Positions 1 to 7,110 of a DNA stretch of 10,701 bases are shown here, piece after piece. Location: NCBI GenBank assembly GCA_964652155.1, contig CAZZBK010000171.1:1-10701 (forward strand), in the 5' to 3' direction. The notes beneath the pieces were generated by a model. The model was not told the DNA's origin. It made no database searches and saw only the letters and a program-made list of their open reading frames with translations. The stretch is from CAZZBK01 sp964652155. GTDB taxonomy: Bacteria; Planctomycetota; Planctomycetia; Pirellulales; PNKZ01. The first letter of the stretch is position 1. Every line of letters starts with the position of its first letter. The position numbers and the translations under genes are program-made.

Positions 1-2
1 GG

Positions 3-1649
3 CTATTTCTTCTCGTTCTGTTGCAATTGCTTCCCCAACATCGCGGGGACAAAATTGTTCAGATCGGTCCAAAAGGTCCCCTGGCCCGCGTAGACCAAGT
101 TGAGCTTGATATCGCTCGGCAACGAGTTGGCGAAGACCCAGAGGTTGTACGCCTCGCCCGAGCCGAAGGCCTCGACGGCCAGCTTGAACTTTTGGGCTTG
201 CGCCTCTTGCAGCATCCGTTGGGCGTTGGCTTTCGCCTGGCCTTGCAGGATCTGGGCGTCTTTTTCTTGCTCGGCGGTTTCTCGATCGACGGTCGCCACG
301 AGCTTGATCGTCTCGGCGCGGGTTTCCTCGGAGGTCTTTTGCCCCTCGGCAATCGTCTCGGCGACCTTCTTTTCGGTCTCGACCTTGACGCGGCCGGTCT
401 CCAATTCCACTTTCCGCTCGGCCTCGCGCAGGTCGGCTTCGAGCTTGGCCGTTTGCTGTTCCGCCTCGCGGGTCAATTGCAACTCGATGGCGATATTCTT
501 GTTCTGGATCGGCACGCGCACATCGGTCGGAATGTAAATGTGCCGCACGAGTCCATAGAGCAGCGTGACGTGGTTCTTTTCCATCACATCATGAAACAGC
601 TTTGAGACGTCGTCCTGGAATTGCTGCCGCGACTCGCCGACGAGCAACTCGACGGCTCCCTTGGTCGAGCCTTTTTCGCGGCAGATGCTCTCGATCTGCG
701 GCAAAACGAGCCGTTCTTCGGCGGCATGCACCGTGCCGTAGACCTCGACCAAGTGCGGGGCCTGCTCGGGCAGAATGCCCCAGATGGCCGTGAAGTCCAT
801 ATTGATCGGAAAACCGTCGTTGCTCGGAAAGTTAATACCCGACGCCGCGTCGGCCACGCTCGGCTCGCCGGCGTCATCAAACACGACATTTCCTTTCGCG
901 TCGGTCTTTTTGACCACGGAGACGCTCTTCTCGCGATAACCGATCTCGACAATGTCGACCTTCCGCTCATAGGGGTTCAGCGGATAGATGCCCGGCTGGA
1001 GAACGTCTTTTTGCACGCCCGGTACCGCGCCGGTCAGTGGATTGTCCGTCAGGTTGGTGACCACGCCGCAATAGCCGGTGGGGATGCTGACCCAGCCGGA
1101 GTACTTGGGCTGCCCAAGCGACATATCCATGTGCGTGTCTTCGATTTTGAAGTCATACGCCTCGGGATTGACACGGTATCGGCCGGGGCCAAAGACTTTG
1201 CGCAAGATGCCGCGTTGCTTGGCTGAGCCCAGGTCCCCTTCGATCACGACGTTGCTGCCTTGGTTCAGCTCTTCGCCGATCTTGCTGGTGGCGATGCCGA
1301 CCTGGCAGATAATCGATTGCGGATCAAGTCGCTTGTTGGGCACGGGTTCGATGACATGGTCTTTGATCGGGTCGCCGCGATCCCACCAGATGGGACAGTA
1401 GAAATGGCGACCCGGCCCCAGCATCGTTTCGAGCACGCCGACCTCACCTTCTTCGTAGCGTGCAAGCCGCGTGGAAGGGCGTGACTTGGCCGAACCGAAG
1501 ACCAGGGGACCCTTGTAGGTCAGCTTCAGGCTGTAGCCGGCCGGGACCCAAACGCGATTCACGGTCCAGTGGAATGCCGTGCCACCGACGAGCAGCAGCA
1601 ACGCGACATAGCCCCAGAACCTGAGTGAGCGTGGCGTCATTTTTTTCAT
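3..1649 (-). CDS. Membrane-anchored SPFH/band-7 protein with N-terminal vault-like repeats (second of a pair)
   Basis: This encodes 548 residues. The start is the ATG at 1649, which overlaps the upstream stop as ATGA and has an AGGGG ribosome site eight bases before it; the open frame continues upstream to 1847, but that part lies inside the neighbouring gene and reads as low-complexity shadow. Seen: basic N-terminus (MKKMTPRSLR), one membrane segment at about 12-28, three beta-type repeats at about 35-98, 115-170 and 189-236 carrying motifs such as GPGRYRVNP and QPGIYPLNPYERKV, an SPFH-type core at about 275-385, and a charged Glu/Lys/Ala-rich coiled coil at about 385-490. SPFH proteins form ring or cage oligomers that scaffold membrane domains or control proteases (flotillin, HflK/HflC). 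The positive-inside rule suggests the bulk faces the periplasm, as in HflK/HflC. It probably forms hetero-oligomers with the upstream paralogue. The specific function is unknown. Confidence 0.87.
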   Translation of the reverse strand: MKKMTPRSLRFWGYVALLLLVGGTAFHWTVNRVWVPAGYSLKLTYKGPLVFGSAKSRPSTRLARYEEGEVGVLETMLGPGRHFYCPIWWDRGDPIKDHVIEPVPNKRLDPQSIICQVGIATSKIGEELNQGSNVVIEGDLGSAKQRGILRKVFGPGRYRVNPEAYDFKIEDTHMDMSLGQPKYSGWVSIPTGYCGVVTNLTDNPLTGAVPGVQKDVLQPGIYPLNPYERKVDIVEIGYREKSVSVVKKTDAKGNVVFDDAGEPSVADAASGINFPSNDGFPINMDFTAIWGILPEQAPHLVEVYGTVHAAEERLVLPQIESICREKGSTKGAVELLVGESRQQFQDDVSKLFHDVMEKNHVTLLYGLVRHIYIPTDVRVPIQNKNIAIELQLTREAEQQTAKLEADLREAERKVELETGRVKVETEKKVAETIAEGQKTSEETRAETIKLVATVDRETAEQEKDAQILQGQAKANAQRMLQEAQAQKFKLAVEAFGSGEAYNLWVFANSLPSDIKLNLVYAGQGTFWTDLNNFVPAMLGKQLQQNEKK

Positions 1650-3205
1650 GGTTTGTTCCCCTGGGCGGGTTTGGTGTTCGGCGCGGCGATTTCGGGCGGC
1701 ACGGCAAACGAGCGGAAGATGTCCATGATCGGACTGTCCGCCGTGTTGGCCATGATCGACTTGTAGGCAGGCGCAATCTTCTGATAGAGCACATAGCGGG
1801 CGAACTTGATGCCGTCGCCGTCGAAGGCCGCGACCGACTGTTTCCACCCGGCGGCCTCGGCCTCGTTCGAGAATTGCACGACCTTGGCCGCCGCCTCGCC
1901 GCGCGACTCGATCGCCGCCGCCTCGTCCTTGGCCGCCTCAAGTTTCAATTTGGCGACCGCGAGTTCCTGATTGGCCAGCGTCACGGCCACCTGCTGTTTT
2001 TGCTGCGCCTCGGTGGTCAGTTTGACGACCTGCTGAGTCGCCTGCACGATCGATTGCTTCTGCTTGACCAGTTCGGTCTGAATGGCCAGTTCCTGCTCAG
2101 CGATTTGCTGCTTGGTCTGTTGCAGATATTGTTCCTGCTTTTGTTTGGCGATCTCGCGGGTTCGCAACGGCTCGGCGATCTTGTCGGGGGGCCGGACACG
2201 CGTGATCTGGGCGTCGACAATCTCGACCCCCAGCGTCTCGCAGGCCTTGACCATGTCGGCCCTAAAGCGTTCGGCAAACACGGTGCGCGTCGTCCCTTGG
2301 ATTATCTCACGCCCCAGGTTATTCGAGCCTTGCAGGCGACAGAACGACCGGGCATTGGGCAGAATGATCTTGTGCCGGATCTCTTCGTCAATCGTGTCGG
2401 GCAGACCGTCGTTCTTGAACTCGTTGTAGAGCACGAACACCTCAGAGGCCATCTCGGGCTTCACGCGAAACTCGACAATGCCGTCGAGACTGACCCAAAA
2501 GCCGTCCTTGGTCGGAAAGCCCAGGTCGCGATCTTCGGCCAGATCGATCCGCTGTCGCCGGCAGTCGACCAGATTGACGCGCGTCACAAACGGGTTGAGG
2601 TAATAGGTGCCGGGGTCGAGCGTTTTTAACTGCACGCCTCGCTCACCCTCGTCGACCGTCGTGCGATTGGGGTTCTTGGGCATCGGTCCAGCCAGGTGGG
2701 TCACCACCCCTTTGTAACCGGCGGGGACCGTGACGGGGTCATAAAGGTCGATCCGCACAGCGTAGGGATTGATCGGATAGCGGCCCGGCTCCAAGGCCTT
2801 GGGCAAAATGCCTTTCTGCGTGGGCTCGACCGCCAGAAACTCGCCATTGGGCAGGTCTTCGCCATAGAGGCGCGTCATCACGCCAATCTTGCCCGAGGGT
2901 ACCTCGAACTGCGGCACAATCTCCCATTCCCAGTGGTATGGGTTGTAGAAGTAGCGTCCCTCGCGGAGCACTTCGAGTTGCACCCCCTTGTGCTGCTCGC
3001 TGGGGGCAATCTCGTCCGAGTTCTCGATGTCCAGGCCCGTCTTGCGCACCAGCACGGCCACCTGTCCAGCGGGGACTTGAATGCGGCACATCTGATACGT
3101 CAGCGTGGCCACGATGAGCAGCAGCGGCACGGCGGCCACGAGCAAGAGCTTAAGAGCGTTGCGGTTCGCGCCGTCGCCACCACGACCAATGTCAATGACC
3201 GACAT
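1646..3205 (-). CDS. Membrane-anchored SPFH/band-7 protein with N-terminal vault-like repeats (first of a pair)
   Basis: This encodes 519 residues from the ATG at 3205, preceded five bases upstream by AAAAGAGG (3211-3218 on the complement). Seen: a membrane segment at about 19-36; three repeats at about 43-97, 102-155 and 160-214, each opening with VPxGxxxVxxx and closing with GxYxxNPxxxxxxxV (for example LEPGRYPINPYAVRIDLYD and LDPGTYYLNPFVTRVNLVD); an SPFH core at about 228-345 (FPTKDGFWVSLDGIVEFRV is the typical opening strand pair); and a Gln/Lys/Ala-rich coiled coil at about 345-445. The C-terminal tail is Pro-rich. It lies 58 bases downstream of a sigma-54-type regulator gene and is translationally coupled to a paralogue of the same layout, as HflK is with HflC. 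The repeats are seen; their likeness to major vault protein repeats is from memory and needs a profile search. Confidence 0.9.
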   Translation of the reverse strand: MSVIDIGRGGDGANRNALKLLLVAAVPLLLIVATLTYQMCRIQVPAGQVAVLVRKTGLDIENSDEIAPSEQHKGVQLEVLREGRYFYNPYHWEWEIVPQFEVPSGKIGVMTRLYGEDLPNGEFLAVEPTQKGILPKALEPGRYPINPYAVRIDLYDPVTVPAGYKGVVTHLAGPMPKNPNRTTVDEGERGVQLKTLDPGTYYLNPFVTRVNLVDCRRQRIDLAEDRDLGFPTKDGFWVSLDGIVEFRVKPEMASEVFVLYNEFKNDGLPDTIDEEIRHKIILPNARSFCRLQGSNNLGREIIQGTTRTVFAERFRADMVKACETLGVEIVDAQITRVRPPDKIAEPLRTREIAKQKQEQYLQQTKQQIAEQELAIQTELVKQKQSIVQATQQVVKLTTEAQQKQQVAVTLANQELAVAKLKLEAAKDEAAAIESRGEAAAKVVQFSNEAEAAGWKQSVAAFDGDGIKFARYVLYQKIAPAYKSIMANTADSPIMDIFRSFAVPPEIAAPNTKPAQGNKP

Positions 3206-3210
3206 GAGAG

Positions 3211-3218
3211 CCTCTTTT
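3211..3218 (-). promoter_or_regulatory. Ribosome binding site of the first SPFH gene
   Basis: The complement reads AAAAGAGG, five bases before the ATG at 3205. It fixes the start and shows independent initiation after the upstream regulator gene, whose stop is 58 bases away. Confidence 0.6.
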
Positions 3219-3263
3219 GATTGCCAGGTGTTGCGAGACGTGTTTCACTCGATCGACCAATGC

Positions 3264-4664
3264 CTAGCGCGCGGCGACCCGCGGCGGCTCTTCAACCCCC
3301 AGCCGCTTCATCTTCTTATACAGCGTGGTGCGATTAATGCCCAGCGCATCGGACGTGGCTTGTCGATTCCAGTCATGCTCTTCGAGCACTTGAATGAGAA
3401 TCTGACGTTCCGGGCCTTCCAAGGCGCTCTTGAGCGCCTTGCCTGGCGGCATGTCGACGCTTACCGGCACCGTGTTGAGCACGCTCGGCGGCAAATCGTC
3501 GAGCCGCACGACGTCGCTCTTGCCCAACAGCACGGCCCGCTCGATAACGTTTTGCAACTCGCGCACGTTGCCCGGCCAGCGATAACGTTGCAAGGCATTG
3601 AGCGCCTCCTCGCTGAAGCCGTTCACCTTTTTGCCCGACTCGCTCACGACCCGCGCGAGAAAGTGTTCGGCCAGCAACGGGATATCGGAGAACCGCTCGC
3701 GTAGCGGCGGCAGCTCGATGTTGATCACGTTGACACGATAGAACAGGTCTTGCCGAAACCGCCCCGCGGCCACGAGCGCCTCGAGGTGTTCGTTCGTGGC
3801 AAGCACGACCCGCGTGTCGACGTGGAACGTCTTCGATCCGCCCACCTGTTCAAACTCGAACTCTTGCAGCACGCGCAGCAACTTGACCTGCAAGCCGGGC
3901 GTGGCCGTGCCGATCTCGTCCAAGAACAGCGTGCCGCTGTCGGCCTGCTTGAACTTGCCCTGCTTGTCGACCGTCGCGCCCGTAAAGGCTCCCGCCACGT
4001 GGCCAAACAGTTCGCTCTCCAAAAGCGTCTCGGGCAGCGCGCCGCAAGCCACCTCGACAAACGGCTGGTCGCGCCGACTGCTGCGGCGATGAATGGCGCG
4101 GGCGAGCAACGACTTGCCCGTGCCGCTCTCCCCCGTGATGAGTATCGTGGCCCGGGTGTCCGCCACGCTCTCGATCATGTCGTAGACCTTGCGCATGCGC
4201 TGATCGTGGCCAACGATGTTCTCCAGGCCAAATCGCAAGTCGAGCTGCTGCTTGAGCTGCTTGTTCTCTTCGATGACGTGCCGCGTGTTGAGTGCCCGCT
4301 CGATGGCCATCTCGAGCTCTTCGTCGATGAGCGGCTTGGTGAGCATGTCGAACGCGCCGGCCCGCAGGGCGTCGATCGCCGTGTCGACCGTGCCGTAGCC
4401 GGTAATCAGGATCACGGTCGTGTCGGGATGCTGCTTGCGGCAGTCTTCGAGCACGTCGAAGCCGTCGTCCTCGCCAAGCCGTATGTCGCACATGACCAGA
4501 TCGAACGTGCGTCGCTTAAAGGCCGCGTTGGCCGTGATGCGATTGACGGCCGTTTCGACCTCGTAACCCTGGCCACGCAACCAATCTCCCATCGACTCCA
4601 ACAGATGGCGATCGTCGTCGACGAGCAGTAACGAAGCACGCTTGGGTTGGGCTTTGGTCTTCAC
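3264..4664 (-). CDS. Sigma-54-dependent response regulator, NtrC class
   Basis: This encodes 466 residues from the GTG at 4664, which follows GAGG with a six-base T spacer; the frame is open to 4796, but those extra 44 residues resemble no receiver N-terminus. Domains seen: receiver at about 8-125 with acidic D16-D18, phosphoacceptor D60 (MCDIRL), T88 and K110; AAA+ central domain at about 146-385 with Walker A GESGTGKS (178-185), the sigma-54-contacting GAFTGA loop (225-230), Walker B LFLDE (D249/E250), the FRQDLFYRV arginine-finger region, and WPGNVREL (363-370); and a Fis-type helix-turn-helix at about 433-456 (NRQATSDALGINRTTLYKKM). All key residues are intact, so it should hydrolyse ATP and activate sigma-54 RNA polymerase once phosphorylated. 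It leads the SPFH pair and may regulate its own operon, but no clear -24/-12 site was found nearby. No partner kinase is in the window. Confidence 0.95.
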   Translation of the reverse strand: MKTKAQPKRASLLLVDDDRHLLESMGDWLRGQGYEVETAVNRITANAAFKRRTFDLVMCDIRLGEDDGFDVLEDCRKQHPDTTVILITGYGTVDTAIDALRAGAFDMLTKPLIDEELEMAIERALNTRHVIEENKQLKQQLDLRFGLENIVGHDQRMRKVYDMIESVADTRATILITGESGTGKSLLARAIHRRSSRRDQPFVEVACGALPETLLESELFGHVAGAFTGATVDKQGKFKQADSGTLFLDEIGTATPGLQVKLLRVLQEFEFEQVGGSKTFHVDTRVVLATNEHLEALVAAGRFRQDLFYRVNVINIELPPLRERFSDIPLLAEHFLARVVSESGKKVNGFSEEALNALQRYRWPGNVRELQNVIERAVLLGKSDVVRLDDLPPSVLNTVPVSVDMPPGKALKSALEGPERQILIQVLEEHDWNRQATSDALGINRTTLYKKMKRLGVEEPPRVAAR

Positions 4665-5113
4665 AAAAAACCTCACGCAGGGGCAATGAGTTAAGTCAAA
4701 TTCATCAATCAAGGAACCCCTCAGGGAGTGCGTCCGGGCAAGCTGCCTCCGTTGGTAAAACGGGCATCTAGGGGGAATGGATCCGTCGCCAATCATCTAC
4801 GTCACAGGTTGCCAGACGTCAACGAATGAGCGAAATCGCCTCACGCAAACCTAGCTCAACGCGGCCACGGCAGCATTTTCGCCCCGCATCGGCTAGGCAA
4901 TACCGCTATAATCCCTACATGTGGTTCGATGTCCGCCACACATGGGCTGCCGCCTGGGGCTGTTCACCCCACATTGGGACGGTGGCAAACCTCGCCCATT
5001 CGAGCTACCTTAAAGGCAATTCTCAGCTATGGTTAGATTAGCTGTGTACGAATATAAGATGACGGTTCGATCCTTGCGATGTCGGCACTTTTGACTTGGG
5101 AGACGATGACACT
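4665..5113. other. Divergent intergenic region between the two response regulators
   Basis: About 450 bases contain no convincing gene. The only open frame on the plus strand (4826-5041, 71 codons) lacks a ribosome site and any recognisable motif. The region should carry the promoters of both flanking regulators. On the plus strand a GCTATAAT box lies at 4905-4912, followed at about 4918-4945 by an imperfect inverted repeat (ATGTGG and CCACACAT arms) that could be an operator or 5' hairpin. On the minus strand a TTGACT-like hexamer occurs near 4693-4698 without a partner -10. No sigma-54 type -24/-12 element was found by eye. Confidence 0.5.
4905..4912 (+). promoter_or_regulatory. Candidate -10 promoter element upstream of the NarL-type regulator
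   Basis: GCTATAAT contains a perfect TATAAT hexamer. No good TTGACA-like -35 element lies 16-18 bases upstream. If used, transcription would start near 4919 and leave a leader of about 195 bases before the ATG at 5114. The same GCTATAMT core recurs at 7233-7240 and, on the complement, at 7111-7118. Confidence 0.35.
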
Positions 5114-5746
5114 ATGGCTGTTCGATTGGTGATTGCCGACGATCATGAGCTCGTCCGTTCGGGGATCGTGAGCCTGCTCGAAGGGGCCGACGTTGAAATC
5201 GTCGCGCAGGCCGCCAGCGGTCCCGAGGCCGTCGAGCTCTGCCAGCTGCACAAGCCCGACGTGCTGCTGCTCGACATTCGCATGAAAGATACCGACGGCT
5301 TGACCGCCCTTGAGGAAATTCGCAAGAAGGCTCCCGAGGTCAAGGTGCTCATTTTGTCGACCTACGACAACCCGACCTACATGGCTCGAGCCCACGCCCT
5401 GGGAGCCAGCGACTATGTGCTCAAGGGGTCGAGCCGCGACCAGTTGCTCGGCGCGCTTGCGGCGGTCGTGGCGGGCGAAGCCCCTTCGAAGTTCGGCGAA
5501 TTGCAAAAGGTCGCCGGCACCATGTCGGTGCGCCAAAAGCAAGTCGACGACGAAGTGCAACTCACCCATCGCGAGACCCAAGTTCTGCGGCACCTCGCCC
5601 TGGGACTGAGCAACAAGGAGATTGCCCAATCGCTCTCGATCAGCGTCGAGACCGTCAAGGAGCACGTGCAGCACTTGCTCCGCAAGATGGACGTCGCCGA
5701 CCGCACCCAAGCCGCCGTCTGGGCCGTACGCAAAGGACTGGTGTAG
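5114..5746 (+). CDS. NarL/FixJ (LuxR-type) response regulator
   Basis: This encodes 210 residues. The ATG at 5114 follows GGGAGA with a ten-base spacer and gives the normal receiver beginning MAVRLVIADDHELVRSG; a TTG 18 bases earlier is less likely. Seen: receiver domain at about 3-120 with D9/D10, phosphoacceptor D54 (LLLDIRM), S82 and K104 (YVLKGSS); and a LuxR-type helix-turn-helix at about 147-210 (LTHRETQVLRHLALGLSNKEIAQSLSISVETVKEHV), with all core residues present. Full length for the family. It should bind DNA as a dimer when phosphorylated. Its cognate kinase is not in the window. It is transcribed divergently from the NtrC-class regulator about 450 bases away; a functional link between the two is possible but not shown. 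Targets are unknown. Confidence 0.95.
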   Translation: MAVRLVIADDHELVRSGIVSLLEGADVEIVAQAASGPEAVELCQLHKPDVLLLDIRMKDTDGLTALEEIRKKAPEVKVLILSTYDNPTYMARAHALGASDYVLKGSSRDQLLGALAAVVAGEAPSKFGELQKVAGTMSVRQKQVDDEVQLTHRETQVLRHLALGLSNKEIAQSLSISVETVKEHVQHLLRKMDVADRTQAAVWAVRKGLV

Positions 5747-5748
5747 GA

Positions 5749-5842
5749 AATGATGAATGCGGAAAGATGAATGATGAATGTCGAGCGCTACCGCGTGAGC
5801 GTTCTTCTTTCATCATTCCGCATTCATCATTCATCTTTTTTT
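5749..5842. terminator. Long imperfect hairpin with T-run between convergent genes
   Basis: The outer stem pairs 5749-5764 with 5816-5831 (16 bp, core ATGATGAATGCGGAA). After a seven-base bulge at 5765-5771, 5772-5778 pairs with 5809-5815, and an inner stem GAGCGCT/AGCGTTC (5783-5789 with 5798-5804, one G-T) closes an eight-base loop. Seven T residues (5836-5842) follow on the plus strand and touch the DinB-gene stop codon. Position between convergent stops (5746 and 5843) and the T-run fit an intrinsic terminator, strongest for the NarL-type gene. The arms are built from reiterated GATGAATG units, which look like a dispersed repeat. Confidence 0.65.
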
Positions 5843-6343
5843 CTACCATTGCGCTGCTCTCCCAATCAACCGCCGCACGAGCCCGATCTGTCCGGCGTGC
5901 AACATCTCGTGTCGCGCGCACCAGCACAGTGAACCGAACTTCGTGTTGAACAGCGGATGCCCTTTAATGGGTGGTTCGTCGAGCTGCTCGTCGCGCAGTT
6001 GGGATAATTCCTCGAGCGCCTGACGATGCAGTCGATCGAACGTCGCGCGAATCTCGGTCATCGAGGGATACGCGGCGGCTTGCGCGCTGGGCGTCGAGCC
6101 TTTGCCAAACTGCGTCAAAAACTCCGTCGAGATCAATGCCCCGTCGGTGGGCCGTTCGCCGCGAACGCGCTCGAGCAGGAGCCGATAGTGGGCCATCGCC
6201 AAATGGCCGACCTGCCAGGCAATATGCGTCACGCCCTCCGTGGGCTGACGAAACCACTCGTCGTCGCGCAGGTCGTCGATCAGACGTTGCGTGTACTGTC
6301 GCGCCGCGCGAATCTCGGTCAGGGCACATTCCAATCGGGTCAT
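5843..6343 (-). CDS. DinB/YfiT-like putative metal-dependent protein
   Basis: This encodes 166 residues from the ATG at 6343, with GAGGAAG about eight bases upstream. The sequence fits the DinB-like four-helix-bundle superfamily: a histidine in helix two (AWQVGHLAM, H47) and the HEMLH pair near the C-terminus (H145, H149) match the usual three-histidine metal site. Length is typical (150-170). Characterised relatives are metal-dependent thiol transferases (bacillithiol or mycothiol S-transferases) or DNA-damage-induced proteins, but most members have no known reaction, so no substrate can be named. It lies 44 bases downstream of the small antitoxin-like gene on the same strand and may be co-transcribed with it. 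It converges with the NarL-type regulator across a hairpin. Confidence 0.88.
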   Translation of the reverse strand: MTRLECALTEIRAARQYTQRLIDDLRDDEWFRQPTEGVTHIAWQVGHLAMAHYRLLLERVRGERPTDGALISTEFLTQFGKGSTPSAQAAAYPSMTEIRATFDRLHRQALEELSQLRDEQLDEPPIKGHPLFNTKFGSLCWCARHEMLHAGQIGLVRRLIGRAAQW

Positions 6344-6387
6344 GGGTTCGGCTTCCTCGCACCGGCCTGAATAATATCCGCTGCCGC

Positions 6388-6600
6388 TTAGGACAAAGGA
6401 GCTTGATCGAATTTCACGGTCGCTTCCGGAGACACGATAACGGTCGGGGCGATCGGAGCAACTAACTTTTCAGCGAGCTGACTTTCCAGTTGTTGAAAAT
6501 AGGCAACGACCTTGCGGGGGTCATGGCCGACTTGCGCTGAAATCCGCTCACGGATTTCGCGAAGTTCCGCCATCACAGGATCAGGTTCGACTGGTTTCAT
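6388..6600 (-). CDS. Small probable antitoxin partner of the PIN protein
   Basis: This encodes 70 residues (MKPVEPDPVMAELREIRERI onward). The frame is open upstream to 6696, but a strong GGAGGGG site (6604-6610 on the complement) lies five bases before the ATG at 6600; an adjacent ATG at 6603 is only two bases away and less likely. The pattern DPV.AELREIRERIS..VGHD..KVVAYFQQLE matches a family of short helical proteins that I recall next to PIN-domain toxins in cyanobacteria and planctomycetes; the antitoxin role is inferred from this context. The C-terminal 25 residues (APIAPTVIVSPEATVKFDQAPLS) look disordered. The gene overlaps the 3' end of the PIN gene by 20 bases in another frame, so the pair should be translated from one mRNA, toxin first. 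Confidence 0.75.
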   Translation of the reverse strand: MKPVEPDPVMAELREIRERISAQVGHDPRKVVAYFQQLESQLAEKLVAPIAPTVIVSPEATVKFDQAPLS

Positions 6601-7075
6601 CATCCCCTCCGAGAAGTTCGAGCGGTGTAACCAAGGCTGGCACAAACAATCCGAGTAGAGTATTGATGCGTCGGATATGACCGAATTTATTCGCATTGGC
6701 GATATGGAGACAATTCCATGTTACGAGAAAATCGCACTTATGGAATGACGCCAGTGCCAAATGCAACGCGTCTCCCACCGGATTGGCCGGCATGACCTTG
6801 TGATGGATGTAACTATCGACGATTTCAGCTATCTCATCACTCACGGAGAGAACCGGCAGGCCACGAATGAGTTCCAGCCGTTCGGCGCTTCGTTCCGCGA
6901 GACCCATCAGCAACTCTCCGATGACCGCTGAACTGACAACCAATTCATACCGCAGCGGAGCCGTTGACCACCATTCCCTCGTCCAATCTCGGCGGGCGAC
7001 GATATTGGGTTGCGACCGTTGCTCGCAGTAAAAACTGGGAATCGAAGTCTCGACGTACACCCGGGGTTTTGTCAT
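6581..7075 (-). CDS. PIN-domain protein, probable VapC-type toxin
   Basis: This encodes 164 residues from the ATG at 7075 (MTKPRVYVETSIPSFY); a TTG at 7093 would add six residues but lies only about ten bases from the predicted transcription start. PIN domains are Mg-dependent RNases, and VapC toxins cleave tRNA or rRNA. Acidic and polar positions fitting the PIN site are E9 (VYVETS), E54 (VIGELL), D102 (PVGDALHLA) and the FLVTWN stretch with D115 and N121. The first acidic residue is Glu rather than the usual Asp, which I associate with the ETSIPSFY subfamily. The downstream small gene overlaps its 3' end and is the likely antitoxin. The activity is inferred from family membership; a housekeeping RNase role is less likely given the partner. 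Confidence 0.85.
   Translation of the reverse strand: MTKPRVYVETSIPSFYCEQRSQPNIVARRDWTREWWSTAPLRYELVVSSAVIGELLMGLAERSAERLELIRGLPVLSVSDEIAEIVDSYIHHKVMPANPVGDALHLALASFHKCDFLVTWNCLHIANANKFGHIRRINTLLGLFVPALVTPLELLGGDDETSRT
6604..6610 (-). promoter_or_regulatory. Ribosome binding site of the small antitoxin gene, inside the PIN gene
   Basis: The complement reads GGAGGGG just before the tandem ATGATG at 6603-6598. It is a near-ideal Shine-Dalgarno sequence embedded in the PIN coding region and favours the second ATG. The strength of this site could give the antitoxin more translation than the toxin. Confidence 0.65.
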
Positions 7076-7110
7076 GTTCTTGATCTTGCTCAACTCGTTA
7101 CCCGATTTTC

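Noticed and set aside
1650..1847. 66-residue N-terminal extension of the second SPFH protein
   Set aside because: It lies within the upstream gene and has no ribosome site; the ATG at 1649 has a good site, a basic N-terminus and a membrane segment.
1625..2629. 334-codon plus-strand open frame opposite the SPFH genes
   Set aside because: It is antisense to well-supported SPFH coding sequence; Leu/Arg/Asp/Gly-rich composition and lack of motifs mark it as a G+C-driven shadow.
3750..4631. 293-codon plus-strand open frame opposite the sigma-54 regulator
   Set aside because: It mirrors the AAA+ and receiver codons, with no recognisable domain of its own.
4665..4796. 44-residue N-terminal extension of the sigma-54 regulator
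   Set aside because: Receiver domains begin close to the start codon; the GTG at 4664 has a better-placed GAGG site.
4826..5041. 71-codon plus-strand open frame in the intergenic region
   Set aside because: No ribosome site before its ATG and no motif; it also spans the candidate promoter box.
5082..5098. GGCAC...TTGG resembling a sigma-54 -24/-12 promoter before the NarL-type gene
   Set aside because: The spacing between the GG and GC-type elements is wrong, and it would lie too close to the ATG.
6601..6696. 32-residue N-terminal extension of the small antitoxin gene
   Set aside because: It overlaps PIN coding sequence further, and the strong GGAGGGG site points to the ATG at 6600.
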